Below, piece after piece: positions 54,257 through 64,000 of a stretch of DNA of 64,000 nucleotides (its first letter is position 1; the number at the start of each line of letters is the position of its first letter). The position numbers were made by a program, and so were the translations under genes. This DNA comes from Corynebacterium dentalis. GTDB taxonomy: Bacteria; Actinomycetota; Actinomycetes; Mycobacteriales; Mycobacteriaceae. Location: positions 62,001-126,000 of the forward strand of contig NZ_OCTS01000005.1 of the NCBI RefSeq assembly GCF_900232865.1, written 5' to 3'. The notes beneath the pieces were generated by a model. That model searched no databases. It worked only from the letters and a program-made list of their open reading frames with translations, and was not told the origin of the DNA.

Positions 54257-54343
54257 GAAGGGCTGATTCTTAAAGGTTCTCAAGACAAAACGCTTTGAGA
54301 CCTCACTCCGAAACACTTAAAGACATTTAAGGAGCAAGGCGAC

Positions 54344-56191
54344 GTGCTGCGCACTCATCTAGCGGGCGAACTCCGCACCGACCACATCGGCCAAGAAGTA
54401 ACTCTGACTGGTTGGGTCGGACGCCGTCGAGACCACGGTGGAGTGATCTTCGTGGATCTGCGCGACCGCAGCGGTGTGGCCCAGGTGGTCTTCCGCGAGT
54501 CCGAGGTTGCCGAGCGCGCGCACAACCTGCGCAGCGAGTTCTGCATCAAGGTCACCGGTGTTATCGAGGCCCGCCCCGAGGGTTCTGCGAACCCCAACCT
54601 GGCATCCGGTGGTGTGGAGGTCAACGTCACCGCGCTGGAGGTTCTCAGTGAGGCTGCAGCCCTGCCGTTCCAGATTGACGATCCGTCGTCTGCCGGCGAG
54701 GTAGGCGAGGAGACGCGCCTTAAGTACCGTTACCTCGATCTTCGACGCAAAACTCAAGGCGATGCACTGCGTCTGCGCTCTCGTGTGAACAATGCCGCCC
54801 GCGGTGTGCTGGCTCAGCACGATTTCACCGAGATCGAGACCCCTACCTTGACTCGTTCTACTCCGGAGGGCGCACGTGACTTTCTGGTGCCTGCTCGTCT
54901 GAAGCCGGGCACGTTCTACGCATTGCCGCAGTCTCCGCAGCTGTTTAAGCAGTTGCTGATGGTTGCTGGCATGGAGCGTTACTACCAGATCGCGCGCTGC
55001 TACCGCGATGAGGATTTCCGCGCCGATCGCCAGCCTGAGTTCACTCAGCTGGACGTGGAGATGAGCTTCGTCGACCAGGAAGATGTTATCGCTCTGGCCG
55101 AGGAAATCATCACCGCTGTGTGGGCGGAAGCTGGTTACTCCATTACCACCCCAATCCCACGTATGACCTACGCCGAGGCAATGCGCCTGTACGGCTCTGA
55201 CAAGCCGGATCTGCGCTTCGACATACAGATCACTGAGTGCACGGACTTCTTCAAGGACACGACCTTCCGCGTGTTCCAGAACGAGTACGTCGGTGCCGTG
55301 GTCATGGACGGTGGCGCTGATCAGCCACGCCGTCAGCTGGATGCGTGGCAGGAGTGGGCGAAGCAGCGCGGTGCGAAGGGCTTGGCGTACATCTTGGTTG
55401 GCCAGGATGGCGAGCTGTCCGGACCCGTGGCGAAGAACATCACGGAGGCCGAGCGTGCGGGCATCGCTGAGCACGTGGGCGCCAAGCCGGGCGATTGCAT
55501 CTTCTTCGCTGCGGGCGATACCAAGTCTTCCCGCGCGCTGTTGGGTGCTGCTCGTGGCGCCATCGCTGAGAAGCTGGGTCTGATCAAGGACGGCGATTGG
55601 GCTTTCACCTGGGTTGTCGATGCTCCGATGTTCGAGCCTGCAGCCGATGCCACCGCTTCCGGCGATGTGGCTCTGGGCCACTCTGCTTGGACCGCGGTGC
55701 ACCACGCGTTCACTTCACCGAAGCCTGAGTTCCTGGATTCCTTCGACGAGAACCCAGGCGAGGCACTGGCTTACGCATACGACATCGTGTGCAACGGCAA
55801 TGAGATCGGCGGTGGTTCCATCCGTATCCACCGCAAGGACATCCAGGAGCGGGTGTTCAAGGTCATGGGCATCACGGACGAAGAGGCTCAGGACAAGTTC
55901 GGCTTCCTCCTGGAGGCATTTGCCTTCGGCGCTCCTCCGCACGGCGGTATCGCGTTCGGTTGGGATCGTATCGTGACGTTGTTGGGTGGTTTCTCTTCTA
56001 TTCGCGACGTTATCGCCTTCCCGAAGTCCGGTGGTGGCGTGGATCCACTGACGGACGCTCCCGCGGCCATTACGCCGGCGCAGCGTAAGGAAGCCGGCCT
56101 GGACTTCAAACCGAAGAAGCCACAGAACAAGCAGGCCCAAGCAAGCCAGGCTCAGAACACACAGAGTCAAGACTCACCCGACCAGACATAG
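54344..56191 (+). CDS. aspS: Aspartyl-tRNA synthetase (615 aa)
   Basis: Class IIb synthetase for aspartate. N-terminal OB anticodon-binding domain (about 15-105, [19 protein letters not shown] shown in part), catalytic domain with motif 2 in [20 protein letters not shown] (shown in part), the bacterial GAD insertion domain (about 300-420), and motif 3 [14 protein letters not shown] near 545. A nonconserved Gln/Ser/Lys-rich tail of about 30 residues ends the protein. GTG 54344 has AAGGAG 9 nt upstream. Followed after 14 nt by a phosphotransferase gene. Whether it also charges tRNA-Asn cannot be decided here. Confidence 0.96.
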   Translation: MLRTHLAGELRTDHIGQEVTLTGWVGRRRDHGGVIFVDLRDRSGVAQVVFRESEVAERAHNLRSEFCIKVTGVIEARPEGSANPNLASGGVEVNVTALEVLSEAAALPFQIDDPSSAGEVGEETRLKYRYLDLRRKTQGDALRLRSRVNNAARGVLAQHDFTEIETPTLTRSTPEGARDFLVPARLKPGTFYALPQSPQLFKQLLMVAGMERYYQIARCYRDEDFRADRQPEFTQLDVEMSFVDQEDVIALAEEIITAVWAEAGYSITTPIPRMTYAEAMRLYGSDKPDLRFDIQITECTDFFKDTTFRVFQNEYVGAVVMDGGADQPRRQLDAWQEWAKQRGAKGLAYILVGQDGELSGPVAKNITEAERAGIAEHVGAKPGDCIFFAAGDTKSSRALLGAARGAIAEKLGLIKDGDWAFTWVVDAPMFEPAADATASGDVALGHSAWTAVHHAFTSPKPEFLDSFDENPGEALAYAYDIVCNGNEIGGGSIRIHRKDIQERVFKVMGITDEEAQDKFGFLLEAFAFGAPPHGGIAFGWDRIVTLLGGFSSIRDVIAFPKSGGGVDPLTDAPAAITPAQRKEAGLDFKPKKPQNKQAQASQAQNTQSQDSPDQT

Positions 56192-56205
56192 AAGCAGGAC
56201 GCGAC

Positions 56206-57450
56206 GTGCACTCAACAGAGCAATCCCTCAAGGCAGCGGAAGGCCTCCTCGCCGCTCGTTTTGGGGGCAGCCCAGAGCTCACCAACCCGGAGGATCTCGG
56301 TGGCAGTGGGGCGTCTCTGGTGCTGCGTTGCCGGGTTTCACCTAACCCGTTTCTCCAAGAGCGCACGATCGTCATCAAGCGTCTGCCTAAGGTCGAAGAG
56401 GCTGAGACTGCGGACGATGCTCCGGTTGAGTTTGATGCAGATGAACTGGCTCTGATCCGCGAGATCGTGGCCTATCAGTACACCAACACGTTGCCGGAGA
56501 AGGTTCGCCCAGGCCCGCTGCTTCTGGCCTATGACGTGGCCGAGCGAATGCTCATCCTTTCTGATGCTGGTGATGGCGCGAACTTCACCGAGGTTCTGCA
56601 GTTGCCCGATGCTTCCGAACGCCGTTCTGCGGTGCGCAAGCTGGGCAGAGCCCTGGGGCGTATGCACGCCACCTCGTTTGGCGATGCCGCCAGCTATCAG
56701 ACCCTACTGAAGAGGCAGTGCCAGAAGTTCAACATCAATCCGGGCACCGTGGTGGACTCGGACATCGACATCGCCAACCTCATCAACGAAGGCATCGATC
56801 TGGTGCGTGGCAACAACATCGAAATCGATGAGACTGTGTTGAAGTTTGCGCGGGAAGCAATGGAGCGGCAAGGCCGCCCTGACGTGCGTTCGTTCACCCC
56901 GTTCGATCTGACCCCGGACAACATCATGGTGCACAAGCAAGTGGTGTTCCTGGACTTCGAGTGGGCCTCCTTCCGCGATATCGCACTGGATGTGGCCTGC
57001 GTGATCGTTGGCTTCCCGCAAGATGACACCACCCCAGCGCTGACCGACGAAGAGTGCACCGAGTTCCTGACCGCGTGGACTGCGGAAATCGGTCACGTGT
57101 GGCCGACCGCGCGAGATGCGGACAGAGTGGCGCACGTGCTTATGGCCACGCTGATCGGCTGGGCCTTTATTTCTCTGAACATGTTGCACCAGGGCCAGCA
57201 GATGTCACGCAAGGCCACCCGCCGCGTGATCTATGCCGAGGAGCCCGCACAGTCCGCACCGCGCGATCTGCTGGAGATGCTGCCAGAGCAGGCCTCCGAT
57301 ATGGCTACCACCGTGGATGCGATCAACCGCTTTGCTCTGCGTTTCGACAATGAGGACTTCGAGCCGGTCGTTCGCTTCACCCAGCGCCTCAAGCGGGCGT
57401 TGGCGAGGCAGGGCGGACATCCCATGACTTCTACTTCTGCGAACCGCTAG
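56206..57450 (+). CDS. Aminoglycoside-phosphotransferase-fold kinase of unknown substrate (414 aa)
   Basis: Protein with the APH/choline-kinase fold. The catalytic loop is [13 protein letters not shown] (about residue 230), where Asp and Asn are kept but the usual His before the Asp is replaced by Phe or Pro; the metal-binding motif is [18 protein letters not shown]-lobe elements include the IVIKRLPK strand with the Lys that binds ATP. GTG start 14 nt after aspS, so cotranscription with aspS is likely. No resistance cassette context, so antibiotic inactivation is unlikely; a small-molecule or sugar kinase role is more plausible. Confidence 0.75.
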   Translation: MHSTEQSLKAAEGLLAARFGGSPELTNPEDLGGSGASLVLRCRVSPNPFLQERTIVIKRLPKVEEAETADDAPVEFDADELALIREIVAYQYTNTLPEKVRPGPLLLAYDVAERMLILSDAGDGANFTEVLQLPDASERRSAVRKLGRALGRMHATSFGDAASYQTLLKRQCQKFNINPGTVVDSDIDIANLINEGIDLVRGNNIEIDETVLKFAREAMERQGRPDVRSFTPFDLTPDNIMVHKQVVFLDFEWASFRDIALDVACVIVGFPQDDTTPALTDEECTEFLTAWTAEIGHVWPTARDADRVAHVLMATLIGWAFISLNMLHQGQQMSRKATRRVIYAEEPAQSAPRDLLEMLPEQASDMATTVDAINRFALRFDNEDFEPVVRFTQRLKRALARQGGHPMTSTSANR

Positions 57451-57464
57451 GCTACAGCGACGGT

Positions 57465-58832
57465 ATGGCTGATCTCTTCGATTCCGCCGATAGCTCCACC
57501 GAGAGCACCAACAGCTCGGCGAAGGCAACGGAATACTTCCATCCAGGCACACACGCCCCACTGGCGGTGCGCATGCGTCCGCGGACTCTGGACGAGGTTG
57601 TGGGACAGCAGCACGTGCTGGGGCAGGGAAGCCCTTTGCGTCGGCTCATCGACGGCCGCGGCGACACCTCGGTGATCCTCTACGGCCCACCCGGCACCGG
57701 CAAAACCACCGTCGCCTCCTTGATTTCCACCACGTCCGGGCGGCACTTCGAGGCACTCAGCGCGCTGAGTTCCGGAGTCAAGGAAGTGCGCGAGGTCATC
57801 GAAAAGGCCCGCAAGCGGCTGGTCATCGGCGAAAACACTGTGCTGTTCATCGATGAGGTCCACCGATTCTCCAAGAATCAGCAGGACGCGCTGCTGGCCG
57901 CAGTGGAGAACCGAACCGTGCTGTTGGTGGCCGCCACCACGGAAAACCCGTCCTTCTCGGTGGTCTCGCCGTTGCTCTCGCGCTCCTTGTTGGTGCAGCT
58001 CAAGCCGTTGGCGGACAATGACATCGGTATGTTGTTGGACCGGGCCACGGCAGACGAGCGCGGTTTCGGCGGAGTATTCTCCCTTTCTTCCGACGCCCGC
58101 TCGCAGCTAATAGCACTGGCAGCCGGCGATGCACGCCGTGCCTTGACCTACTTTGAAGCCGCAGCTGAATCCCGAGACGATGAAGAGCATGTGACCCTAG
58201 AGGATGTCTCCCGCAGCATCGACAAAGCGGTGGTCCGATACGACCGCGACGGAGACCAGCACTATGACGTCACCAGCGCATTCATCAAGTCCATCCGTGG
58301 CTCGGATCCCGATGCCGCGATGCACTATTTGGCGCGAATGATGGTGGCGGGCGAGGACCCGCGATTCATTACTCGGCGCCTGGTGATCTTGGCCAGCGAG
58401 GACATCGGAATTGCAGATCCCACAGCCTTGCACACCGCAGTGGCAGCTCACCAGGCCGTGTCTTTCATCGGCATGCCGGAAGCTGAGCTGACCCTGGGAC
58501 AAGCCGTCCTCCACCTGGCCACGGCTCCTAAGTCTAATGCTGTGACAACAGCGGTACGCAAGGCGGTTGCTGACGTCGAACAAGGAAAAGGAACCACGGT
58601 GCCAGCGCACTTGCGCGACGGCCACTACGCGGGAGCCAAACAACTCGGCAACGCGGTGGGGTACAAGTACCCACACGACGATTCCTACGGCGTGGTCACG
58701 CAACAGTACTTGCCCGATGACATCACGGACGCCGAGTACTACCAGCCGACAGACCACGGAAACGAGCGCGACATCGCTTCGCGCCTGTCAACGTTGCGGG
58801 CGATTGTCCGAGGACGTCGGCCACGCGGGTAG
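57465..58832 (+). CDS. rarA: Replication-associated recombination protein RarA/MgsA (455 aa)
   Basis: AAA+ clamp-loader-like ATPase acting at stalled replication forks. After a Ser/Glu-rich N-terminus, [18 protein letters not shown] leads into Walker [10 protein letters not shown] (about 70-78), Walker [18 protein letters not shown], and the sensor segment [12 protein letters not shown]; the C-terminal tetramerisation domain has [18 protein letters not shown] and [13 protein letters not shown] 57465 is 14 nt after the kinase gene; TAGGCT at the preceding stop could be a weak promoter. Its TAG stop overlaps the likely alaS promoter. Confidence 0.95.
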   Translation: MADLFDSADSSTESTNSSAKATEYFHPGTHAPLAVRMRPRTLDEVVGQQHVLGQGSPLRRLIDGRGDTSVILYGPPGTGKTTVASLISTTSGRHFEALSALSSGVKEVREVIEKARKRLVIGENTVLFIDEVHRFSKNQQDALLAAVENRTVLLVAATTENPSFSVVSPLLSRSLLVQLKPLADNDIGMLLDRATADERGFGGVFSLSSDARSQLIALAAGDARRALTYFEAAAESRDDEEHVTLEDVSRSIDKAVVRYDRDGDQHYDVTSAFIKSIRGSDPDAAMHYLARMMVAGEDPRFITRRLVILASEDIGIADPTALHTAVAAHQAVSFIGMPEAELTLGQAVLHLATAPKSNAVTTAVRKAVADVEQGKGTTVPAHLRDGHYAGAKQLGNAVGYKYPHDDSYGVVTQQYLPDDITDAEYYQPTDHGNERDIASRLSTLRAIVRGRRPRG

Positions 58833-58835
58833 AAT
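58830..58835 (+). promoter_or_regulatory. alaS -10 box (TAGAAT) overlapping the rarA stop codon
   Basis: The rarA TAG forms the first half of TAGAAT. Leader to alaS would be about 65 nt. TTGTCC at 58804-58809 is a wide-spaced (20 nt) possible -35. Confidence 0.45.
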
Positions 58836-58903
58836 ACCGATGTCTATTAAAGATTTGACCTTCAAGTTTTCAGCCAACACATATCCAGCGAGGTTCACCC
58901 ACC

Positions 58904-61564
<2,661 letters not shown>

Positions 61565-61614
61565 GCGCTTTTGACTGAGGTTTGGCGTCGGGAATAAAGA
61601 AGGAGAGACCCACG

Positions 61615-62091
61615 ATGAGCGAGACGGAAAAGCCGAGCTCAGCTACTGATCCGGGAGCCGGGCGACGTTTAGGAATCGACGTGGGTTCCGTGCGCATTGG
61701 GGTGGCCATGAGCGATCCCGATTGCATCCTCGCCACACCAGTGGAAACAGTCCCCGCAGCGGTCGACGGCAGCGACGTGGCTCGCGTGGTGGAACTGGTG
61801 CAAGATAACTCTGTGGTTGAAGTTGTTGTTGGCCTGCCCGTGGCCTTGCGTGGCAACCACACCTCGAGCACCTACCTGGCGGAGGATTTCGCCCTCGATC
61901 TGCGTGAAGACCTCGGCGACATTCCCGTGCGTCTGGTAGATGAGAGAATGTCCACCACGGCTGCGACGCAAGCCTTCCAAGCATCTGGAGTGTCCGCGAA
62001 AAAGGGGCGCAAGAAGATCGATCAGGCTGCAGCAGTGCATATTTTGCAAGGGTGGTTGGACGCGCGCAGGCGCGTGCTTGCAAACATTTGA
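61615..62091 (+). CDS. yqgF: YqgF/RuvX-type pre-16S rRNA nuclease (158 aa)
   Basis: RNase-H-like nuclease, in E. coli implicated in 5' maturation of 16S rRNA. The first catalytic Asp is in RLGIDVGSVRIGVAM, Glu-like acid in VVEVVVGLP, and the third segment is VDERMSTTAA. C-terminus KIDQAAAVHILQGWLD is typical. ATG 61615 has AAGGAG 9 nt upstream; the frame before it has no ribosome-binding site. Between alaS and mltG, the conserved actinobacterial alaS-yqgF-mltG-aroE order. Confidence 0.93.
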   Translation: MSETEKPSSATDPGAGRRLGIDVGSVRIGVAMSDPDCILATPVETVPAAVDGSDVARVVELVQDNSVVEVVVGLPVALRGNHTSSTYLAEDFALDLREDLGDIPVRLVDERMSTTAATQAFQASGVSAKKGRKKIDQAAAVHILQGWLDARRRVLANI

Positions 62092-62118
62092 TTACGACTG
62101 TGTAACAATAGGCCAGAT

Positions 62119-63303
62119 ATGTCATCAAGAGGAAGGGCCACGTCACGCATGGCCGCAACACGCAACATGCAACCGAAGTATCGTCGTCGCAGGCAATGGG
62201 CGGGAGCTTTGGCTATTGCCTTGGTCATTTTACTGGTCGGCGTGACCGGATTCGTGTGGTACCAACGCAACGTGGTTGCTGTGCGGGACTACGAAGGCGC
62301 GGGTAACGGAAACATCGTCATGGTGCGCGTGGACGCCGGCGATTCCGTATCCAGCCTGGCTCCCGAACTGGTGGACAAGGGCGTAGTTGGTTCGCGCCGT
62401 GCAATGATGTCTGCTGCGGAAAAGGAACAGCCAAGCTTGCAACAGGGCTACTACCCGATGCAGGAGAAGATGTCTGCAGACAACGCGCTGCAGGTGCTGA
62501 CTGATGACGAGTCGCGCCGCGGCGTGGTGGATATCCCTAACGGTCTGACTCTGGATGACGTCACCGTGGTGGGTGGCGAGCCTCGCGACGGTATTTACTC
62601 TCTGATCTCCAAGCAGACCTGCCAGGACGAGCAGACGTGTGTCAAGCCTGATCAGCTCCGCGAAGCGGTGGCTCAAACCTCTCCGGAAGAGTTGGGCGTT
62701 CCGGAATGGGCGCGCGATGCAGTGAACGCACGTGGGGATGACCCACGCCGTATCGAAGGCCTGGTTGCCCCTGGCGTGCACCTGTTTGACCCCACCGCCG
62801 AGCCCTTGGCGATCATGCAGGACATCATCGGGGATTCCGTGGAGTCCTTTGAAGGCACTGGCCTGGTGGATTCCGCCAACAAGGTGGGCTTGAGCCCCTA
62901 CGAACTGCTCACTGCCGCGTCCCTGGTGGAGCGCGAGGCTCCTGCAGGTGACTTTGACAAGGTGGCGCGAGTTATCCTGAATCGCCTGGAGATCAACCAA
63001 AAGCTCGAGTTCGATTCCACGGTCAACTACTCCATTTCTGAGCAGGAAGTGGCCACGACCAACGAGGATCGCGACCGGGAAACCCCGTGGAATACGTATG
63101 CCAAGGAAGGCTTGCCAGCCACGCCAATCGCGTCTCCAGGTTTGCAGGCAGTCCACGCCATGGAGAACCCCGCCGAAGGTGACTGGCTGTACTTCGTTAC
63201 CGTGGATACTGATGGTCGCACCGTGTTCAACCGCGATTTCGACGCGCACGAACAAGCCATCGAAGAGTCCGCCAACAATGGCGTGCTGGATTCCAACCGT
63301 TAG
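62119..63303 (+). CDS. mltG: Endolytic murein transglycosylase MltG (394 aa)
   Basis: Membrane-bound YceG/MltG enzyme that cleaves nascent glycan strands and sets their length. A basic cytosolic tail of about 30 residues (RYRRRRQ-type, KYRRRRQWAG) precedes a transmembrane helix (about 30-50), then a LysM-like domain and the YceG catalytic domain with the Glu in TAASLVEREAP (about residue 273), FDSTVNYS and PWNTYAKEGLPATPIASPG (shown in part). ATG 62119 is 27 nt after yqgF and has no strong ribosome-binding site; a TAACAAT stretch upstream could supply a promoter. Confidence 0.93.
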   Translation: MSSRGRATSRMAATRNMQPKYRRRRQWAGALAIALVILLVGVTGFVWYQRNVVAVRDYEGAGNGNIVMVRVDAGDSVSSLAPELVDKGVVGSRRAMMSAAEKEQPSLQQGYYPMQEKMSADNALQVLTDDESRRGVVDIPNGLTLDDVTVVGGEPRDGIYSLISKQTCQDEQTCVKPDQLREAVAQTSPEELGVPEWARDAVNARGDDPRRIEGLVAPGVHLFDPTAEPLAIMQDIIGDSVESFEGTGLVDSANKVGLSPYELLTAASLVEREAPAGDFDKVARVILNRLEINQKLEFDSTVNYSISEQEVATTNEDRDRETPWNTYAKEGLPATPIASPGLQAVHAMENPAEGDWLYFVTVDTDGRTVFNRDFDAHEQAIEESANNGVLDSNR

Positions 63304-63318
63304 GTCTGAAACATTTCG

Positions 63319-64000
63319 ATGTCACAGGAGCACCCTGTAAATCCGGCCGGGTCTGAACCTCCGGCCGTGCAATTCCCCGCAGTATTTTCCGTGGAAGAGT
63401 TCTTCGATTCCACGGCACAGTGGCGCACGCTCGCTGCGCCTAATCTGTGCGCGGTTCTGGGGCGTCCCATCGCTCACTCTCTGTCCCCGCTGCTGCACAA
63501 CTCCGCTTATTTGGACGATCAGCTGCCGTTTACCTATGTGCGCATTGATGCGGGCGAGGCGTGGGAGATCCGCACGTTGCTTGAGAATTCTGGTGCCGAT
63601 GTGCGCGGTTTTTCCGTCACGATGCCTGGCAAGTCCGCTGCCTTGGAACTGGCGGACGCAGCCACCGAGCGGGCTACTGCGATTGGCACCGCCAACACCC
63701 TCGTTCCGCAGGGCGATGGCACGTGGCTAGCCGATAACACCGACGTGGACGGAGTGTCCGCGTGCCTTGAGGATCTGCACATCGAGCACGGGATCAACTT
63801 TGCAGGCACTCGCGGCATCGTGGTGGGCAATGGTGGCACGGCTCGTCCCGCAGTGGCCGCCTTGGCGGCTCAGGGTGTCACACACGTGACGGTGTTGGCT
63901 CGTTCCGAGCGGGCGTTGAATCTCCAGTCCCTCGTGGAGGCCTTTGGGATGGAGTTTTCCTGGGCTCGTTTCGACGAGTCCCAGGTGGACGAGCTGTGTG
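63319..64000 (+). CDS. aroE: Shikimate dehydrogenase, cut by the window end (at least 227 aa)
   Basis: NADP-dependent reduction of 3-dehydroshikimate to shikimate in aromatic amino-acid and folate precursor synthesis. From ATG 63319, after a nonconserved tail of about 45 residues, come the substrate-binding motif GRPIAHSLSPLLHNSAY, VTMPGKSAAL with the catalytic Lys, NTDVDG, and the nucleotide-binding loop GNGGTARPAVAAL. There is no stop before position 64000, so the C-terminus lies outside. Start is 15 nt after mltG; a closer start inside the frame cannot be excluded since the ribosome-binding site is weak. Confidence 0.93.
   Translation, partial: MSQEHPVNPAGSEPPAVQFPAVFSVEEFFDSTAQWRTLAAPNLCAVLGRPIAHSLSPLLHNSAYLDDQLPFTYVRIDAGEAWEIRTLLENSGADVRGFSVTMPGKSAALELADAATERATAIGTANTLVPQGDGTWLADNTDVDGVSACLEDLHIEHGINFAGTRGIVVGNGGTARPAVAALAAQGVTHVTVLARSERALNLQSLVEAFGMEFSWARFDESQVDELC

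Noticed and set aside
54359..55705. 448-residue minus-strand frame opposite aspS
   Set aside because: Shadow of aspS codon bias; no start signal or recognisable motif.
46815..58903. T-box leaders for hisS, aspS or alaS
   Set aside because: Leaders are absent or shorter than about 90 nt and no T-box consensus or antiterminator is visible.

Overview
The window is a gene-dense, high-GC chromosomal stretch of a Corynebacterium-like actinobacterium (order Mycobacteriales). The evidence is the set of actinobacterial families DUF3039, DUF3000, DUF3093, DUF3159, DUF3710, DUF4193 and DUF3817; a principal sigma factor with a Lys/Ala-rich N-terminus; polyphosphate glucokinase; the phosphatidylinositol-mannoside genes pgsA-patA-pimA; an AftC-type arabinofuranosyltransferase; and heme synthesis through hemE-hemY-hemQ. 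From memory, gene order follows the Mycobacterium tuberculosis backbone from about Rv2708c (DUF3039) down to Rv2552c (aroE), compressed to 64 kb. The species cannot be fixed from the sequence alone. I saw no prophage, insertion sequence, integrase or CRISPR array.

Layout. 1-10.6 kb: DUF3039 plus an SF2 helicase, sigA, ppgK, an inositol-phosphatase-like gene, then DUF4193, DUF3093, dut, DUF3710, DUF3159 and a TRAM-domain RNA methyltransferase. 10.6-20.3 kb: dxs and rnd (convergent), DUF3000, the hemE-hemY-hemQ set with a strong terminator, and msrB overlapping the cell-wall glycosyltransferase aftC. 20.4-21.3 kb: a four-tRNA operon (Gly-Val-Gly-Cys) on the minus strand and a single tRNA-Val on the plus strand. 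21.3-24.6 kb: a surface cluster of CopC-like protein, small lipoprotein, PCuAC copper chaperone and Tat-exported DyP peroxidase, inserted between the tRNA and thrS. 24.6-33.9 kb: thrS, HIT hydrolase, pgsA, patA, pimA, a LemA-like protein, pdxS, tesB, pdxT, yebC. 34-46 kb: DUF3817, ruvCAB, yajC-secD-secF, a solute-binding lipoprotein, apt, rel, a membrane cyclophilin and a metallo-beta-lactamase-fold hydrolase. 46.9-64 kb: hisS, then a pair of secreted membrane-anchored enzymes (5'-nucleotidase and ExeM/NucH nuclease), a zinc metallopeptidase, aspS, a phosphotransferase, rarA, alaS, yqgF, mltG, and aroE cut by the window end.

How the parts fit. Most of the window is housekeeping: transcription, tRNA charging, Holliday-junction repair, Sec export, stringent response, heme, PLP, isoprenoid and mannolipid synthesis. 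Two blocks look added to this backbone: the copper/DyP cluster beside tRNA-Val, and the nucleotidase/nuclease pair between hisS and aspS. Both encode exported proteins and both have unexplained inverted or direct repeats upstream.

The most general regulatory observation is promoter geometry. Eight genes have a TANNNT-like -10 hexamer 8 nt (in one case 7 nt) before the start codon with no clear ribosome-binding site, as expected for leaderless mRNAs. At four other junctions the TAG stop codon of one gene forms the first half of a candidate -10 hexamer for the next. All functions are inferred from reading the sequence; no database search was possible.
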